From Alphaproteobacteria bacterium (lineage in GTDB: Bacteria > Pseudomonadota > Alphaproteobacteria > RF32 > CAG-239): DNA of 44,443 nucleotides. The notes below the pieces were generated by a model. It was not told where the DNA came from, made no database searches, and was given only the letters and a program-made list of their open reading frames with translations. The translations under genes and the position numbers were made by a program. Each line of letters opens with the position of its first letter. The first letter of the stretch is position 1. Where the stretch lies: positions 67,692-112,134 of the forward strand of contig JAFTWG010000012.1 in assembly GCA_017465405.1 (NCBI GenBank), read 5' to 3'. Below, in pieces: positions 1 to 6,752 of the stretch.

Positions 1-1116
1 TTCGTTTGCATTAGAATTTCCCCGCATAATATCCGACACACCTGTAATATCAAAGATGCCGTTAATGACATCTTGACGACGACGAGCAAGCTGCTCAAGA
101 GCTGTTATATATTGCTCTAAAGGAACAAAATCTACCACTCCTCTGATACCGCCGTTTTCTCTCAATTTTGAAAAATCGGTAACCGACACCAACGTTACGT
201 CTTTACTTAAAATATTTGCCAGTTCCGGAAATGAATTATCATAAGCACCGCTTATTTTCAAAGCCTGCATTGTCAGCTTCATACGTGCATTAATTCCGTT
301 AAGTTCATTCAACATTTCTTTTATCAAACTATAATCCGGTACCGGAATAATACTGTCATTGGTTTGAGTTGCCCAAATGGGTTTAGGACAAGGGAAAAAA
401 TTTTGTATATTAACAATATCATTACTTATTTTTAGAAAATGAAAAGGATAAGCCTTGCTAATCCAAAAAACTTTTCCGGATTTTTTATCCCATATTTCAT
501 ATATGCAAACAGTTCCTTTTATATTTATATCTTCAACTTCAAAGTTATTTTTTATATCTTCAACATCCATATAAATTTTACGAGCAACCCACTCTACTTC
601 TTCCCACACTCCGGCGGCTTTACAGTCAGTCAAAAAGTCTTTGGGATCAACATATATTGTTTCAACTTTTTCTTCTTTTTTTATCAAAATATTTTCACTC
701 GGTTTGATAGGATTTGATACTTCTTCAAACTCTGGTTTATATTGTTCCCACAAAACTCCGCTACCCGAAATTAAAAAGTCATTGCGTGCGTATTTTATCA
801 CGCTTTCAAAATCAAATTGAGATATATTCCATTGCAAAGCTTTTTCTAAAATCATACATGCCATTCGCTCAATTTTATCATTACTCTTATTTTGTCTTTC
901 AACATAAAATTGCGGTTGTTTAAAATATAAAAAAGGTTTGAGTGTTTCTATCGTTGACCAAAAAATATTATAATGACCTGTTTTTGACTTTTTACTGTCT
1001 TTATAAAAATTGCGACTTTCATCTATCAAATTATGATATTGTTGATAATATTTTTCGGCAAAAGAAATCCTTTCAAACCATTCTTCCAAACGTTCTTTTT
1101 CGCTTTTTTCAATCAT
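1..1116 (-). CDS. Phage portal protein (C-terminus cut off by window edge)
   Basis: The reading frame is open from an ATG at 1116 to base 1 (372 codons), so the C-terminus is missing. In tailed phages the portal forms the dodecameric ring at the capsid vertex through which terminase packages DNA. The N-terminal third contains an NIFWSTIETLKPFLYF segment followed by KQPQFYV, which resembles the 'N-x-LWS-x-x-x-x-LKPALY-x-R-x-P' signature of P22-like and related portals; the identification rests on this and on the adjacent terminase genes. The start overlaps the stop of the upstream groES-like gene in an ATGATTGA arrangement, so translation is probably coupled. A preceding GGAG lies inside the groES end. 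I could not see enough of the protein to assign a precise portal family. Confidence 0.72.
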   Translation of the reverse strand, partial: MIEKSEKERLEEWFERISFAEKYYQQYHNLIDESRNFYKDSKKSKTGHYNIFWSTIETLKPFLYFKQPQFYVERQNKSNDKIERMACMILEKALQWNISQFDFESVIKYARNDFLISGSGVLWEQYKPEFEEVSNPIKPSENILIKKEEKVETIYVDPKDFLTDCKAAGVWEEVEWVARKIYMDVEDIKNNFEVEDINIKGTVCIYEIWDKKSGKVFWISKAYPFHFLKISNDIVNIQNFFPCPKPIWATQTNDSIIPVPDYSLIKEMLNELNGINARMKLTMQALKISGAYDNSFPELANILSKDVTLVSVTDFSKLRENGGIRGVVDFVPLEQYITALEQLARRRQDVINGIFDITGVSDIMRGNSNANE

Positions 1117-1366
1117 CGCTAATCACTCCTAAAATACTGCTTTCTCTAACTATGACCACGTCCTTTTCTGTCCCCGGTAAATCGTCGAATACATGAAATA
1201 AAACTTTATCACCCTTTTTTACCGATTTTACCTTTTCTCCTACCGAAATTACCTCACCGATATTTCGCCGATTTGGTCCGTCATAATCTATAATAATACC
1301 GCCCGGAGTTTTTTCTTCTTCGGGCGGCAATTTAATAAATACTCTGTCTGTTATTGCTTTTATCAT
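1109..1366 (-). CDS. Phage-encoded GroES-like co-chaperonin
   Basis: An 85-aa protein with the Cpn10 plan: N-terminal KAITDRVFIKL strand, a mobile-loop region EEEKTPGGIII ending in the hydrophobic tripeptide that docks on GroEL, GEVISVGEKV, then KKGDKVLFHVFDD and a C-terminal VIVRESSILGVI strand. Bacterial GroES is about 95 aa, so this copy is slightly short and is not next to groEL. It lies between the SAA-like gene block and the portal gene, overlaps the portal start by eight bases, and is preceded by an intrinsic terminator. By analogy with T4 gp31, its role would be to adapt host GroEL to fold virion proteins; this is inference. The start has an AGGAGAAAAA ribosome binding site. Confidence 0.85.
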   Translation of the reverse strand: MIKAITDRVFIKLPPEEEKTPGGIIIDYDGPNRRNIGEVISVGEKVKSVKKGDKVLFHVFDDLPGTEKDVVIVRESSILGVISDD

Positions 1367-1383
1367 TTTTTCTCCTTTATATA

Positions 1384-1412
1384 TAAAAAAGCACCGTTAG
1401 AAAACGGTGCTT
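1384..1412 (-). terminator. Intrinsic terminator upstream of the groES-like gene
   Basis: On the minus strand an AAGCACCGTT / AACGGTGCTT stem with a TTCT loop is followed by a run of T residues. It sits 17 bases upstream of the groES-like start, with no room for a promoter between them, so readthrough is needed to express groES and portal from upstream. Confidence 0.85.
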
Positions 1413-1430
1413 GAGAGCAAAATCTTTATG

Positions 1431-1562
1431 CTATGGCATATGTTTTAAGAACTGATATAAAATCACTAAAATCACAAAACAAAAAATACCGAAAACAGTA
1501 AATATCATCTTAAAAAAATCTACGATACCTTCCGGTTTTGCATTTTCTTCTTTTTCTTCCAT
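1431..1562 (-). CDS. 43-aa single-span membrane peptide
   Basis: A small ORF with a good ribosome binding site (AGGAGAGG, six bases before the ATG at 1562). The product has a charged N-terminus (MEEKEENAKPEG) and one hydrophobic helix at about residues 15-36, ending in HMP. No cysteine lies beyond the membrane segment, unlike the other small membrane proteins in this prophage. It follows the Cys-rich membrane protein at 1583-1837 and is itself followed by a terminator. I do not recognise a family; a holin-like or accessory membrane role is possible but unsupported. Confidence 0.6.
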   Translation of the reverse strand: MEEKEENAKPEGIVDFFKMIFTVFGIFCFVILVILYQFLKHMP

Positions 1563-1582
1563 AACCTCTCCTATTTGTAATA

Positions 1583-1837
1583 TTACTGTTCTTTTTCCTT
1601 TTTAATTATATTATCGGCAGTTATAGGTACACATCCGTCTTTTTCGTTCCATGTTAGGCAATCGGAACGGCACTCTTTTCTGTCGCCATCCCAAACCATG
1701 CCCATATCAAGACAATTTCCAACATTATCCGTCGCAAAAAAAATAAACATACAGATACTTATAACTCCTATAATACACAAAAAAACAATTATTGGTTTTA
1801 CAATAAATTTATATAGATATTTTTTAATATTTTTCAT
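1583..1837 (-). CDS. Small single-span membrane protein with Cys-rich outer tail, partner of the SAA-like protein
   Basis: 84 aa: a basic N-terminus, one strong membrane span at about residues 14-35, then a tail with four cysteines (C42, C56, C60, C68; pattern C-x5-W-x7-C-x3-C-x7-C) and a Lys/Glu end. Positive-inside topology places the cysteines in the periplasm, where disulfides could form. The start lies inside the end of the SAA-like gene (14-base overlap), so the two are translationally coupled. The same arrangement of a domain protein followed by a tiny membrane protein recurs three more times at 6552-9269. Immunity or anchoring partner is inference; I recognise no family. Confidence 0.65.
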   Translation of the reverse strand: MKNIKKYLYKFIVKPIIVFLCIIGVISICMFIFFATDNVGNCLDMGMVWDGDRKECRSDCLTWNEKDGCVPITADNIIKKEKEQ

Positions 1838-2240
1838 TTATTCCGTTAACTCTTTTATATATGCATGCATCTTTAGCTCTATTATATAGACCTGATTTAG
1901 CTTGCTGTCTACCCTGTAAATTAACATCTTTATCATGTAAATAGTCTGCATACGCATCTACTGCAGATAAACCTTTTACTAATCTGTTTTTATAATAATC
2001 ATAATTTTCTTTAATATCTCCTAACAATTCAGCTGTTTTTTCACCATATACTCCTCTTTGAGTTGCTTCAAAATTACCTTTGCAATGAAAATAATCATCA
2101 TTTCCTATCGTATTATCTCTTCTCATATCCCAATAATTTCGATTCAAATCCCCTATAGCTCCTTTTACCTGATTAAACGCATCAGATAACTTTGTTCCGT
2201 TTGAATCAATAACAACATCTCCTAAATTTGATAATGCCAT
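1824..2240 (-). CDS. Serum-amyloid-A-like phage protein (cassette A)
   Basis: 138 aa, predicted helical. Residues 47-63 read NDDYFHCKGNFEATQRG, which matches the vertebrate serum amyloid A signature (DKYFHARGNYDAAxRG) at most positions. It is followed by an A-x-x-L-x-x-IKENYD helix and a D...D-x-N-x-x-G segment near 101-110, again as in SAA. Cys53 and Cys126 correspond in position to the cysteine pairs in cassettes B and D. It lacks the MANET leader of those cassettes. It sits between terL and groES, so it was probably acquired as cargo or is a minor virion or ejected protein. Homology to SAA and the toxin-associated DUF6973-type domain is inferred from recalled motifs; function is unknown. 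Confidence 0.6.
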   Translation of the reverse strand: MALSNLGDVVIDSNGTKLSDAFNQVKGAIGDLNRNYWDMRRDNTIGNDDYFHCKGNFEATQRGVYGEKTAELLGDIKENYDYYKNRLVKGLSAVDAYADYLHDKDVNLQGRQQAKSGLYNRAKDACIYKRVNGINEKY

Positions 2241-2260
2241 TTTGTTTTCTCCTTTCTAAT

Positions 2261-3583
2261 TTACCAATTTTCATTTTTATAATTTTTTTCATTAAACATA
2301 TCCTCAATACTCACTCTTCCGTTACCGTACAATTTAGGCACTCCGTAATCATAAACCGGCTCGGCAAAAGTAAGAGCTAACGCATCTGCTTTGTCAGGCG
2401 ATTTTCCCAAACGTTTTTTTATTTCGTCTTTGCTTTCCAGCTGCAACCTCCCTTTTGAATCAAACTTTTTTCCCACACTTATTAATTCGTTAAAAAGTTC
2501 CTCGTCTTCCGGTAGTTGCGGTTGCGGATTATCATTAAGCCACTGTGCCAATTTATCCCACATCTCCGCCCTACGATTAAAATAACGCTCACATTTAAGA
2601 GCTTTTTCGCCAAAATAAATTGCACGAATAACCTCTCCGAAACCTCGGTCTTTCAAAATATCAAAAACTCCGGCTCCTTGCCCTCCGACATCCATAAAAA
2701 TTCTTCTCGGCTGATATTCCGAAATAAAATTGGTGGCTAAATTAGCCACCTCCACATTGCTCAAATGTTCATAAGTTTCAAAGCGATAACACATTCGGCC
2801 TTTTCTAAAACAAAATACTGTCCTATCATCACCGAAACGAGCTATATCCAAACCGATTATCAACGGAGAAGTTGTCGAAATTATTGTCCTTTCAAAAGCT
2901 CTTCTGACCAAACTTGTTGAAATTAAACGGTTATTTGCTTGCAACATAGGTTCTCCTAACCAAATATGACCATAGTTTTCCGGATGCTCATTTTTACATT
3001 TTTCGGCTTGATATTTAATTTCTTTCGGGCAAAAAGGATTATCATAAAAATTAGCCTTTACTACTAATGTTCTTTTATCCGGTTTTGCCGCAACTGCCAA
3101 CCATAACGCATCATTTTCATATCGTCGATTCATCGAAATCCAAATTTCCGAACCGTCTTTTCTGATTGTCGGCTCTAATACTTCCCACGATGTTGCCGAT
3201 ATGGTTTGTGCTTCTTCAATCCACGCAATATCAACTCCTTCCAATGATTTTATTTTTTGAGCATCTTGTTCTCGCAATCCCTTAAAAATAAAACGTGTTC
3301 CGGTGATTTTGTTTTCTATTTTATCCTCAAAGGTTTTATAATCATTCAAACCATAAAATGCTATTCGGTCACACAACAATTTATAAACTGAATCTTTTAT
3401 GCTATCTTGTATTTCACGCAAACAAGCTATGAACAATTTTTTCTTTCTGCCTAACAACAATAAACTGTCGGCAAAAGCATAACTTTTTCCGCCGGCTCTT
3501 CCGCCATAATAAAATTTAATCCGATATTTTTTCGTCATTAGCGGAGCAAATATTTGCGGAATTTTCGCCGTTATTTTTTTCAT
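2261..3583 (-). CDS. Terminase large subunit
   Basis: 440 aa, the ATPase-nuclease motor that cuts and packages phage DNA into the prohead. The N-terminal ATPase domain has Walker A GGRAGGKS at 27-34 and Walker B VDIAWIEEAQ at 117-126 with the catalytic glutamate pair. The C-terminal RNase-H-like nuclease domain begins near 243 with GLDIARFGDD (D246), followed by MDVGGQGAGV (D298) and a late acidic motif SPDKADALA. Length and motif order fit Terminase_3/PBSX-type large subunits. The start overlaps the small-subunit gene by 68 bases and has an AAAGGAG ribosome binding site. Translation through both genes is probably coupled. Confidence 0.95.
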   Translation of the reverse strand: MKKITAKIPQIFAPLMTKKYRIKFYYGGRAGGKSYAFADSLLLLGRKKKLFIACLREIQDSIKDSVYKLLCDRIAFYGLNDYKTFEDKIENKITGTRFIFKGLREQDAQKIKSLEGVDIAWIEEAQTISATSWEVLEPTIRKDGSEIWISMNRRYENDALWLAVAAKPDKRTLVVKANFYDNPFCPKEIKYQAEKCKNEHPENYGHIWLGEPMLQANNRLISTSLVRRAFERTIISTTSPLIIGLDIARFGDDRTVFCFRKGRMCYRFETYEHLSNVEVANLATNFISEYQPRRIFMDVGGQGAGVFDILKDRGFGEVIRAIYFGEKALKCERYFNRRAEMWDKLAQWLNDNPQPQLPEDEELFNELISVGKKFDSKGRLQLESKDEIKKRLGKSPDKADALALTFAEPVYDYGVPKLYGNGRVSIEDMFNEKNYKNENW

Positions 3584-4016
3584 AATTTTCTCCTTTATCT
3601 TTTACAAATTGAACTAAAACCTGCTTTAACTCATCATCAATTAATTGTTTTTCACTTTTCTCTGACCATCCGTGATTTGCCTTCAATGCCATAATCGACA
3701 TTGATGAATTATAAAACCCTAATCCGGCAGCATTCATCAGCCATTCTTCTCGAAAATACATTGCTTGTTCATAGGCAGATTTAAATTCGGAATTTTTATC
3801 TCGCCAACGCAGAATATCCTCTACATTAATTTTAAGATTATCGGCAAAACGAACCACACTCGGACAAGGAGCTGCTTGCTTTTCGATAATCGTTTCTATT
3901 TTATCCGATTTTTTGCTGAAAACTTCTTTTGTTTCCTCAACAAATAGCGGAGCATCACGAAACCACGCTACAAGTTTTTGTGCATATTCGCTTTTATAGT
4001 CTTTTGTTTTTTTCAT
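3516..4016 (-). CDS. Terminase small subunit
   Basis: 166 aa. It supplies DNA recognition for packaging. Residues 55-120 form a helix-turn-helix-like core (FADNLKINVEDILRWRDKNS) followed by a helical block with LMNAAGLGFYNSSMSIMALK and NHGWSEK, the pattern seen in terminase small subunits that read 'G-x-YN-x-x-x-x-I-x-x-x-K-N-x-x-G-W-x-x-K'. The position directly upstream of, and overlapping, the large subunit supports this. An intrinsic terminator ends only about eleven bases before the start, so expression needs readthrough from upstream. Confidence 0.85.
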   Translation of the reverse strand: MKKTKDYKSEYAQKLVAWFRDAPLFVEETKEVFSKKSDKIETIIEKQAAPCPSVVRFADNLKINVEDILRWRDKNSEFKSAYEQAMYFREEWLMNAAGLGFYNSSMSIMALKANHGWSEKSEKQLIDDELKQVLVQFVKDKGENYEKNNGENSANICSANDEKISD

Positions 4017-4026
4017 TATATCTCCA

Positions 4027-4053
4027 TAAAAAAACCGCTTTTATGAGCGGTTT
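4027..4053 (-). terminator. Intrinsic terminator between the 462-aa gene and terminase small subunit
   Basis: Minus-strand stem AAACCGCT / AGCGGTTT with loop CATAAA and a T7 tail. It overlaps the stop of the upstream gene and leaves no promoter space before the terminase genes. Confidence 0.85.
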
Positions 4054-5440
4054 AATATTCTCTGCTTCCCATCCAACTTAATGTATTGGCAAAATAAGGA
4101 TATTTACTATTAAATTTATTTGGCATTGATTGTAACAATCTTGTCCATTTCGGCATATTTGTTTTCTGCTCTGCTGTTAAAATTGCCTCATTTAATTTGT
4201 CAGCAATCGAACTCAAGTACGGCTTATTTACAAGATTATCACATAATTGATACATACTTCCTAATGTCCCTAATTTTTGAGAATTATTTGTAATTACATC
4301 TTGAAAACTATCCCCGAATTGTTGTCTTTGAACATCATTTAACCCCTCGTATAACGAACTGATGTGAGGCAATTTAGAATTGACAACAACCTCACGAAGA
4401 GGTACATTATCAATGTTTTCACCTGTGAGGGGATTTGTCCCCCGGCCAGTAGCTTGTGAAAGCCTACCACCAAAAGACAAATTTTTGGTGGTTTCATTAT
4501 TTATTTGATTCACAATTCCATTAGGGCTACTTTTGGGAAACTTATTAAACAATTTATTTCCTTTCTTAAAAGCTAAATCGTAAAAATCTTTTCCATTTTC
4601 GCTATTAGTGTATTTCTTAACAAAATAGTCTTTTCCATCTTGAACAAAAGTTAAATCAGGATTTTTTATAGTATTATTTAGTGTTCTGATAAATGGTCTT
4701 CTATCATCACCAATAAAATGTTGAATACCTAGTTTTTTATCTACCGCATCTGTCAAATAACTGGCTTCATCATTATATATGTTAAGTTTTTGAATTGCTA
4801 CTCTATCTCTTAATAAGATATCTGCATCTTCTCGTGTCAGATACTTGCCGGGATTAAATTTGCTTTCTGCTTTAATAGCACTTAATTGTTCTCTTGTAGG
4901 GGCAAAGTTCATTATTTCTATATTTGTATAAGGTAAGGTCATATAATCTCGTAAACTACGCAATCCTTTATTTGCCAATGTTCCAAATCCGCTCAAAAGG
5001 GTTGATATTCCCAATCCTTGAACTGTATCTTTTCCAACCTCTTGCCAATTTAAAAAATCATTTTCAAATGTGCTGTTTATTGCTGATTCTGCCGTGCCGG
5101 ATAATATGTTCGGTGCAACAACTGATTTTGACATTTGCGGTGCTAAAATACTAATTCCTTTTCTGATGGCATTATACCCTAAATTGCTTAATCCTCGCAA
5201 AGAACCTCCCATTTCTGCAAAAAAATTACCGACGTGATTTAAACCGCCTACTCCGGCTGCATCTGCCTGTTGTTGCAATTCTTCGGCTCTTTGTGAAACT
5301 CCTAATCCAACTTTGTCGCCTAACCAACGATAGCCACCTAAAGTTGCCCCGTTCAACGCATTTTCCGTACCGGATAATAAACCTTTGCCTACGGATTTTC
5401 CAACATCTAATGTATCTTCCCACACGTTTCTAAAATTCAT
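4052..5440 (-). CDS. Large phage protein with possible PBECR-type nuclease domain
   Basis: 462 aa. The first roughly 180 residues are Gly/Ala-rich and amphipathic (repeated GLL, GLG and LSGT stretches), typical of internal or ejected virion proteins or polyvalent phage proteins. The middle part, about residues 240-310, contains IRTLNNTIKNPDLTF, then QDGKDYFVKKY and DFYDLAFKKGNKLFNKFP. This resembles the 'PD-x-V...kY-x-kk...v-T-x-F-P' core of phage Barnase-EndoU-ColicinE5/D-RelE-like (PBECR) domains described for polyvalent proteins. The C-terminal 130 residues are helical and unassigned. No signal peptide is seen. It precedes the terminase genes and is flanked by terminators. The nuclease assignment is tentative; an internal ejection protein without enzymatic activity is the alternative. 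Confidence 0.5.
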   Translation of the reverse strand: MNFRNVWEDTLDVGKSVGKGLLSGTENALNGATLGGYRWLGDKVGLGVSQRAEELQQQADAAGVGGLNHVGNFFAEMGGSLRGLSNLGYNAIRKGISILAPQMSKSVVAPNILSGTAESAINSTFENDFLNWQEVGKDTVQGLGISTLLSGFGTLANKGLRSLRDYMTLPYTNIEIMNFAPTREQLSAIKAESKFNPGKYLTREDADILLRDRVAIQKLNIYNDEASYLTDAVDKKLGIQHFIGDDRRPFIRTLNNTIKNPDLTFVQDGKDYFVKKYTNSENGKDFYDLAFKKGNKLFNKFPKSSPNGIVNQINNETTKNLSFGGRLSQATGRGTNPLTGENIDNVPLREVVVNSKLPHISSLYEGLNDVQRQQFGDSFQDVITNNSQKLGTLGSMYQLCDNLVNKPYLSSIADKLNEAILTAEQKTNMPKWTRLLQSMPNKFNSKYPYFANTLSWMGSREY

Positions 5441-5468
5441 TTTTCTTTCCTTTTTTAAAATATTTCAC

Positions 5469-5496
5469 AAAAAAAATCGCTCATAAGAGCGATTTA
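5469..5496 (-). terminator. Intrinsic terminator after the SOS-controlled membrane genes
   Basis: Minus-strand stem AAATCGCTC / GAGCGATTT with loop TTAT and a T8 tail. It separates the SOS-controlled pair from the 462-aa gene, whose start is 29 bases away. Confidence 0.85.
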
Positions 5497-5507
5497 ATGT
5501 ACCTGTT

Positions 5508-5951
5508 TTAAGGTTGAGGCGGATTAAAATCACAAGCCTGATATTCTGTCATCCACCTTCCGTTATATTCATTACATATTTTTTCATCTACCGAATATTT
5601 TTTGCCATAATCATCTTCCAATACTATTCCTTGTCGACAAATTTTTCCTTCGTGACACATTTCCTCATCTTTGTAAAAACGATATTCAGGAAAAACGGTT
5701 ATAATTTTACTCAAAATAATAACCACCAAAAGAACTGTCAAAAGTTTAACCCACCATTTCCACTTTGTTTTCGTAATCTTCCATATTCCTAAAACAGCCA
5801 AAACTTCAGTCATAATCATCACATATTTGTCTTTTTGCAAATATGAAACTGCCGTATTAATTTCTGCAACAAAATCAAAAACCACCGACAAAACAATAAA
5901 TATTATTGTAAACTTTATTGATAGCCAAAATATTCTTTTAATTTTTTTCAT
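5508..5951 (-). CDS. SOS-operon membrane protein with Cys-containing C-terminal domain
   Basis: 147 aa. There are hydrophobic segments at about residues 8-28, 44-57 and 67-87, separated by a Lys/Trp-rich stretch (KITKTKWKWW). A 60-residue hydrophilic C-terminal domain carries four cysteines (C99, C105, C124, C140), likely extracytoplasmic. Its C-x6-W-x8-C end resembles the tail of the membrane protein at 1583-1837. It is the second gene of a two-gene unit: the upstream gene stops one base before this start, and both are read from the LexA-box promoter at 6200-6228. I recognise no family. A phage lysis role (holin-like) or an SOS-induced membrane toxin role would fit the context but is inference. 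Confidence 0.6.
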   Translation of the reverse strand: MKKIKRIFWLSIKFTIIFIVLSVVFDFVAEINTAVSYLQKDKYVMIMTEVLAVLGIWKITKTKWKWWVKLLTVLLVVIILSKIITVFPEYRFYKDEEMCHEGKICRQGIVLEDDYGKKYSVDEKICNEYNGRWMTEYQACDFNPPQP

Positions 5952-5952
5952 A

Positions 5953-6168
5953 TTACCTATGCAAACAAATTTTTAACATACTCTTTGGATTTATACCTTT
6001 ATAATCTAAAATCCAAGCCCCTACCGCCAACATAATATTAAAAAAGATAAAAGCCAAATATTTTGTTCCACTCAAACAAATAACTATCACCATCATAAAC
6101 AAACTCAAAACAGCTGCCATTGCAGTAAAAAATATCAATACATCTTCAACACTTATTGTTTTATTCAT
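5953..6168 (-). CDS. SOS-controlled 71-aa membrane protein
   Basis: The start at 6168 was chosen over an upstream in-frame ATG because a GGGGGG Shine-Dalgarno lies seven bases before it and because the predicted transcription start (about 6193) lies downstream of the longer start. The product has two hydrophobic helices (about residues 10-32 and 38-54) joined by a short loop, and a short basic tail PKSMLKICLHR. This is the size and shape of phage holins and of SOS-induced membrane toxins. It is the first gene behind a promoter with two LexA boxes, followed immediately by the 147-aa membrane gene. No family recognised. Confidence 0.65.
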   Translation of the reverse strand: MNKTISVEDVLIFFTAMAAVLSLFMMVIVICLSGTKYLAFIFFNIMLAVGAWILDYKGINPKSMLKICLHR

Positions 6169-6199
6169 TTTTATTCCCCCCATATTGTTTATATACGGG

Positions 6200-6228
6200 A
6201 TATTAGAACAAAAATAGAACATTGTCAA
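6200..6228 (-). promoter_or_regulatory. Sigma70-type promoter with LexA box in the spacer
   Basis: On the minus strand, -35 TTGACA (6223-6228) and -10 TAATAT (6200-6205) are separated by exactly 17 bases. The spacer holds a complete alphaproteobacterial LexA box. Predicted transcription starts near 6193, 25 bases before the 71-aa membrane gene. Confidence 0.85.
6206..6220. promoter_or_regulatory. LexA box 1 (GAAC-N7-GAAC)
   Basis: GAACAAAAATAGAAC is a perfect match to the alphaproteobacterial SOS box, a direct repeat GTTC-N7-GTTC read here on the opposite strand. It fills the promoter spacer, so bound LexA would exclude RNA polymerase. Confidence 0.85.
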
Positions 6229-6237
6229 ATATTTTTT

Positions 6238-6252
6238 GAACAAAAATAGAAC
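6238..6252. promoter_or_regulatory. LexA box 2 (GAAC-N7-GAAC)
   Basis: A second identical 15-base box lies 32 bases (three helical turns) from the first, ten bases upstream of the -35. The identity extends to 18 bases (GAACAAAAATAGAACATT). The spacing puts both sites on the same DNA face, favouring cooperative binding. Confidence 0.85.
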
Positions 6253-6321
6253 ATTTTTTATTTTTACAGCAAAATCAATAAGAAAAATCTGTTATTTACA
6301 AAATAATTTTTATCCTTTTTA

Positions 6322-6350
6322 TTGACACTTATCCTTAAATATGACATAGT
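6322..6350 (+). promoter_or_regulatory. Promoter of the structured phage RNA
   Basis: Plus-strand TTGACA at 6322-6327 and CATAGT at 6345-6350 with a 17-base spacer. It points away from the SOS promoter and would start transcription near 6357. Confidence 0.6.
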
Positions 6351-6356
6351 ATATAT

Positions 6357-6550
6357 ACACTAGCTATTAGGAACGAAAGATTTTAATCGCCTAATCAGTA
6401 TCCTTAAAGGGATTGAAACTTCTTTTAAGAGAACTGATGCTTTTCAGTTTCCACCAAAGGAACGAAACCGAAATCGCCTTTGTGTATCTTTAGCCCGCGG
6501 GGAAGCGGTTAAAGGATTGGAACAAGCCCCATGTAATTGGGGCTTTTTTT
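6357..6550 (+). ncRNA. Structured phage RNA made of two repeated units
   Basis: About 190 bases between a plus-strand promoter and a strong intrinsic terminator, with no convincing ORF. Unit 1 has hairpin ATTAGG/CCTAAT (6366-6371, 6390-6395), a bulged AA, an inner CGA/TCG helix, then GTATCC...GGGATTGAAAC (to 6419). Unit 2 repeats this as AAAGG/CCTTT (6456-6460, 6477-6481) with the same bulged AA and CGA/TCG, then GTATC...GGATTGGAAC (to 6523), whose hairpin at 6486-6517 is extended by a GC-rich tip with a GGGGAA loop. The outer helices differ in sequence but pair in both units, which supports real structure. No known RNA family was recognised. It lies antisense to the late-gene direction, between cassette B and the SOS operon. 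Confidence 0.7.
6525..6550 (+). terminator. Terminator of the structured phage RNA
   Basis: AAGCCCC / GGGGCTT stem with loop ATGTAATT and a T7 run on the plus strand. The opposite strand lacks a T run, which fixes the RNA's direction. Confidence 0.85.
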
Positions 6551-6551
6551 C

Positions 6552-6752
6552 TTAATACCACTGGTTTTTACAAAATTCATAACTTTTTCCGGCTTGCATA
6601 CATTCTAATATAAACTTATCGCCGGATTTTTCATAATCTACAATAAGCATATAAATCAATATCGCAAAAAACAGTATGAAAACTACTGAATAATACGCAA
6701 GTCTTTTATAAAATTCATATTTTTTTATCGATGTATCTTTGGATAATTTCAT
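6552..6752 (-). CDS. Single-span membrane protein, partner of cassette B
   Basis: 66 aa from the ATG at 6752, preferred because GAGG lies six bases upstream; an ATG at 6764 is the alternative. A basic amphipathic N-terminus (IKKYEFYKRL) leads into a membrane span at about residues 20-40 and a short outer tail with two cysteines (C-x8-C, ILECMQAGKSYEFCKN). The start region overlaps the end of cassette B by about 38 bases, implying coupled translation. A truncated paralogue lies at 7625-7699. The architecture matches the partners at 7397, 7717 and, with more cysteines, 1583. Possible immunity or tethering protein; no family recognised. Confidence 0.6.
   Translation of the reverse strand: MKLSKDTSIKKYEFYKRLAYYSVVFILFFAILIYMLIVDYEKSGDKFILECMQAGKSYEFCKNQWY

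Noticed and set aside
439..1196. Three plus-strand ORFs opposite the portal gene
   Set aside because: AT-rich shadows without ribosome binding sites; the minus frame is open and portal-like throughout.
6401..6420. GGGATTGAAAC resembling the end of CRISPR repeats
   Set aside because: Only two diverged copies, no regular spacers and no cas genes; it belongs to the repeated units of the phage RNA.
6357..6550. Type III toxin-antitoxin RNA (ToxI-like repeats)
   Set aside because: Repeats are only two, of unequal length, and no ToxN-like endoribonuclease gene follows.
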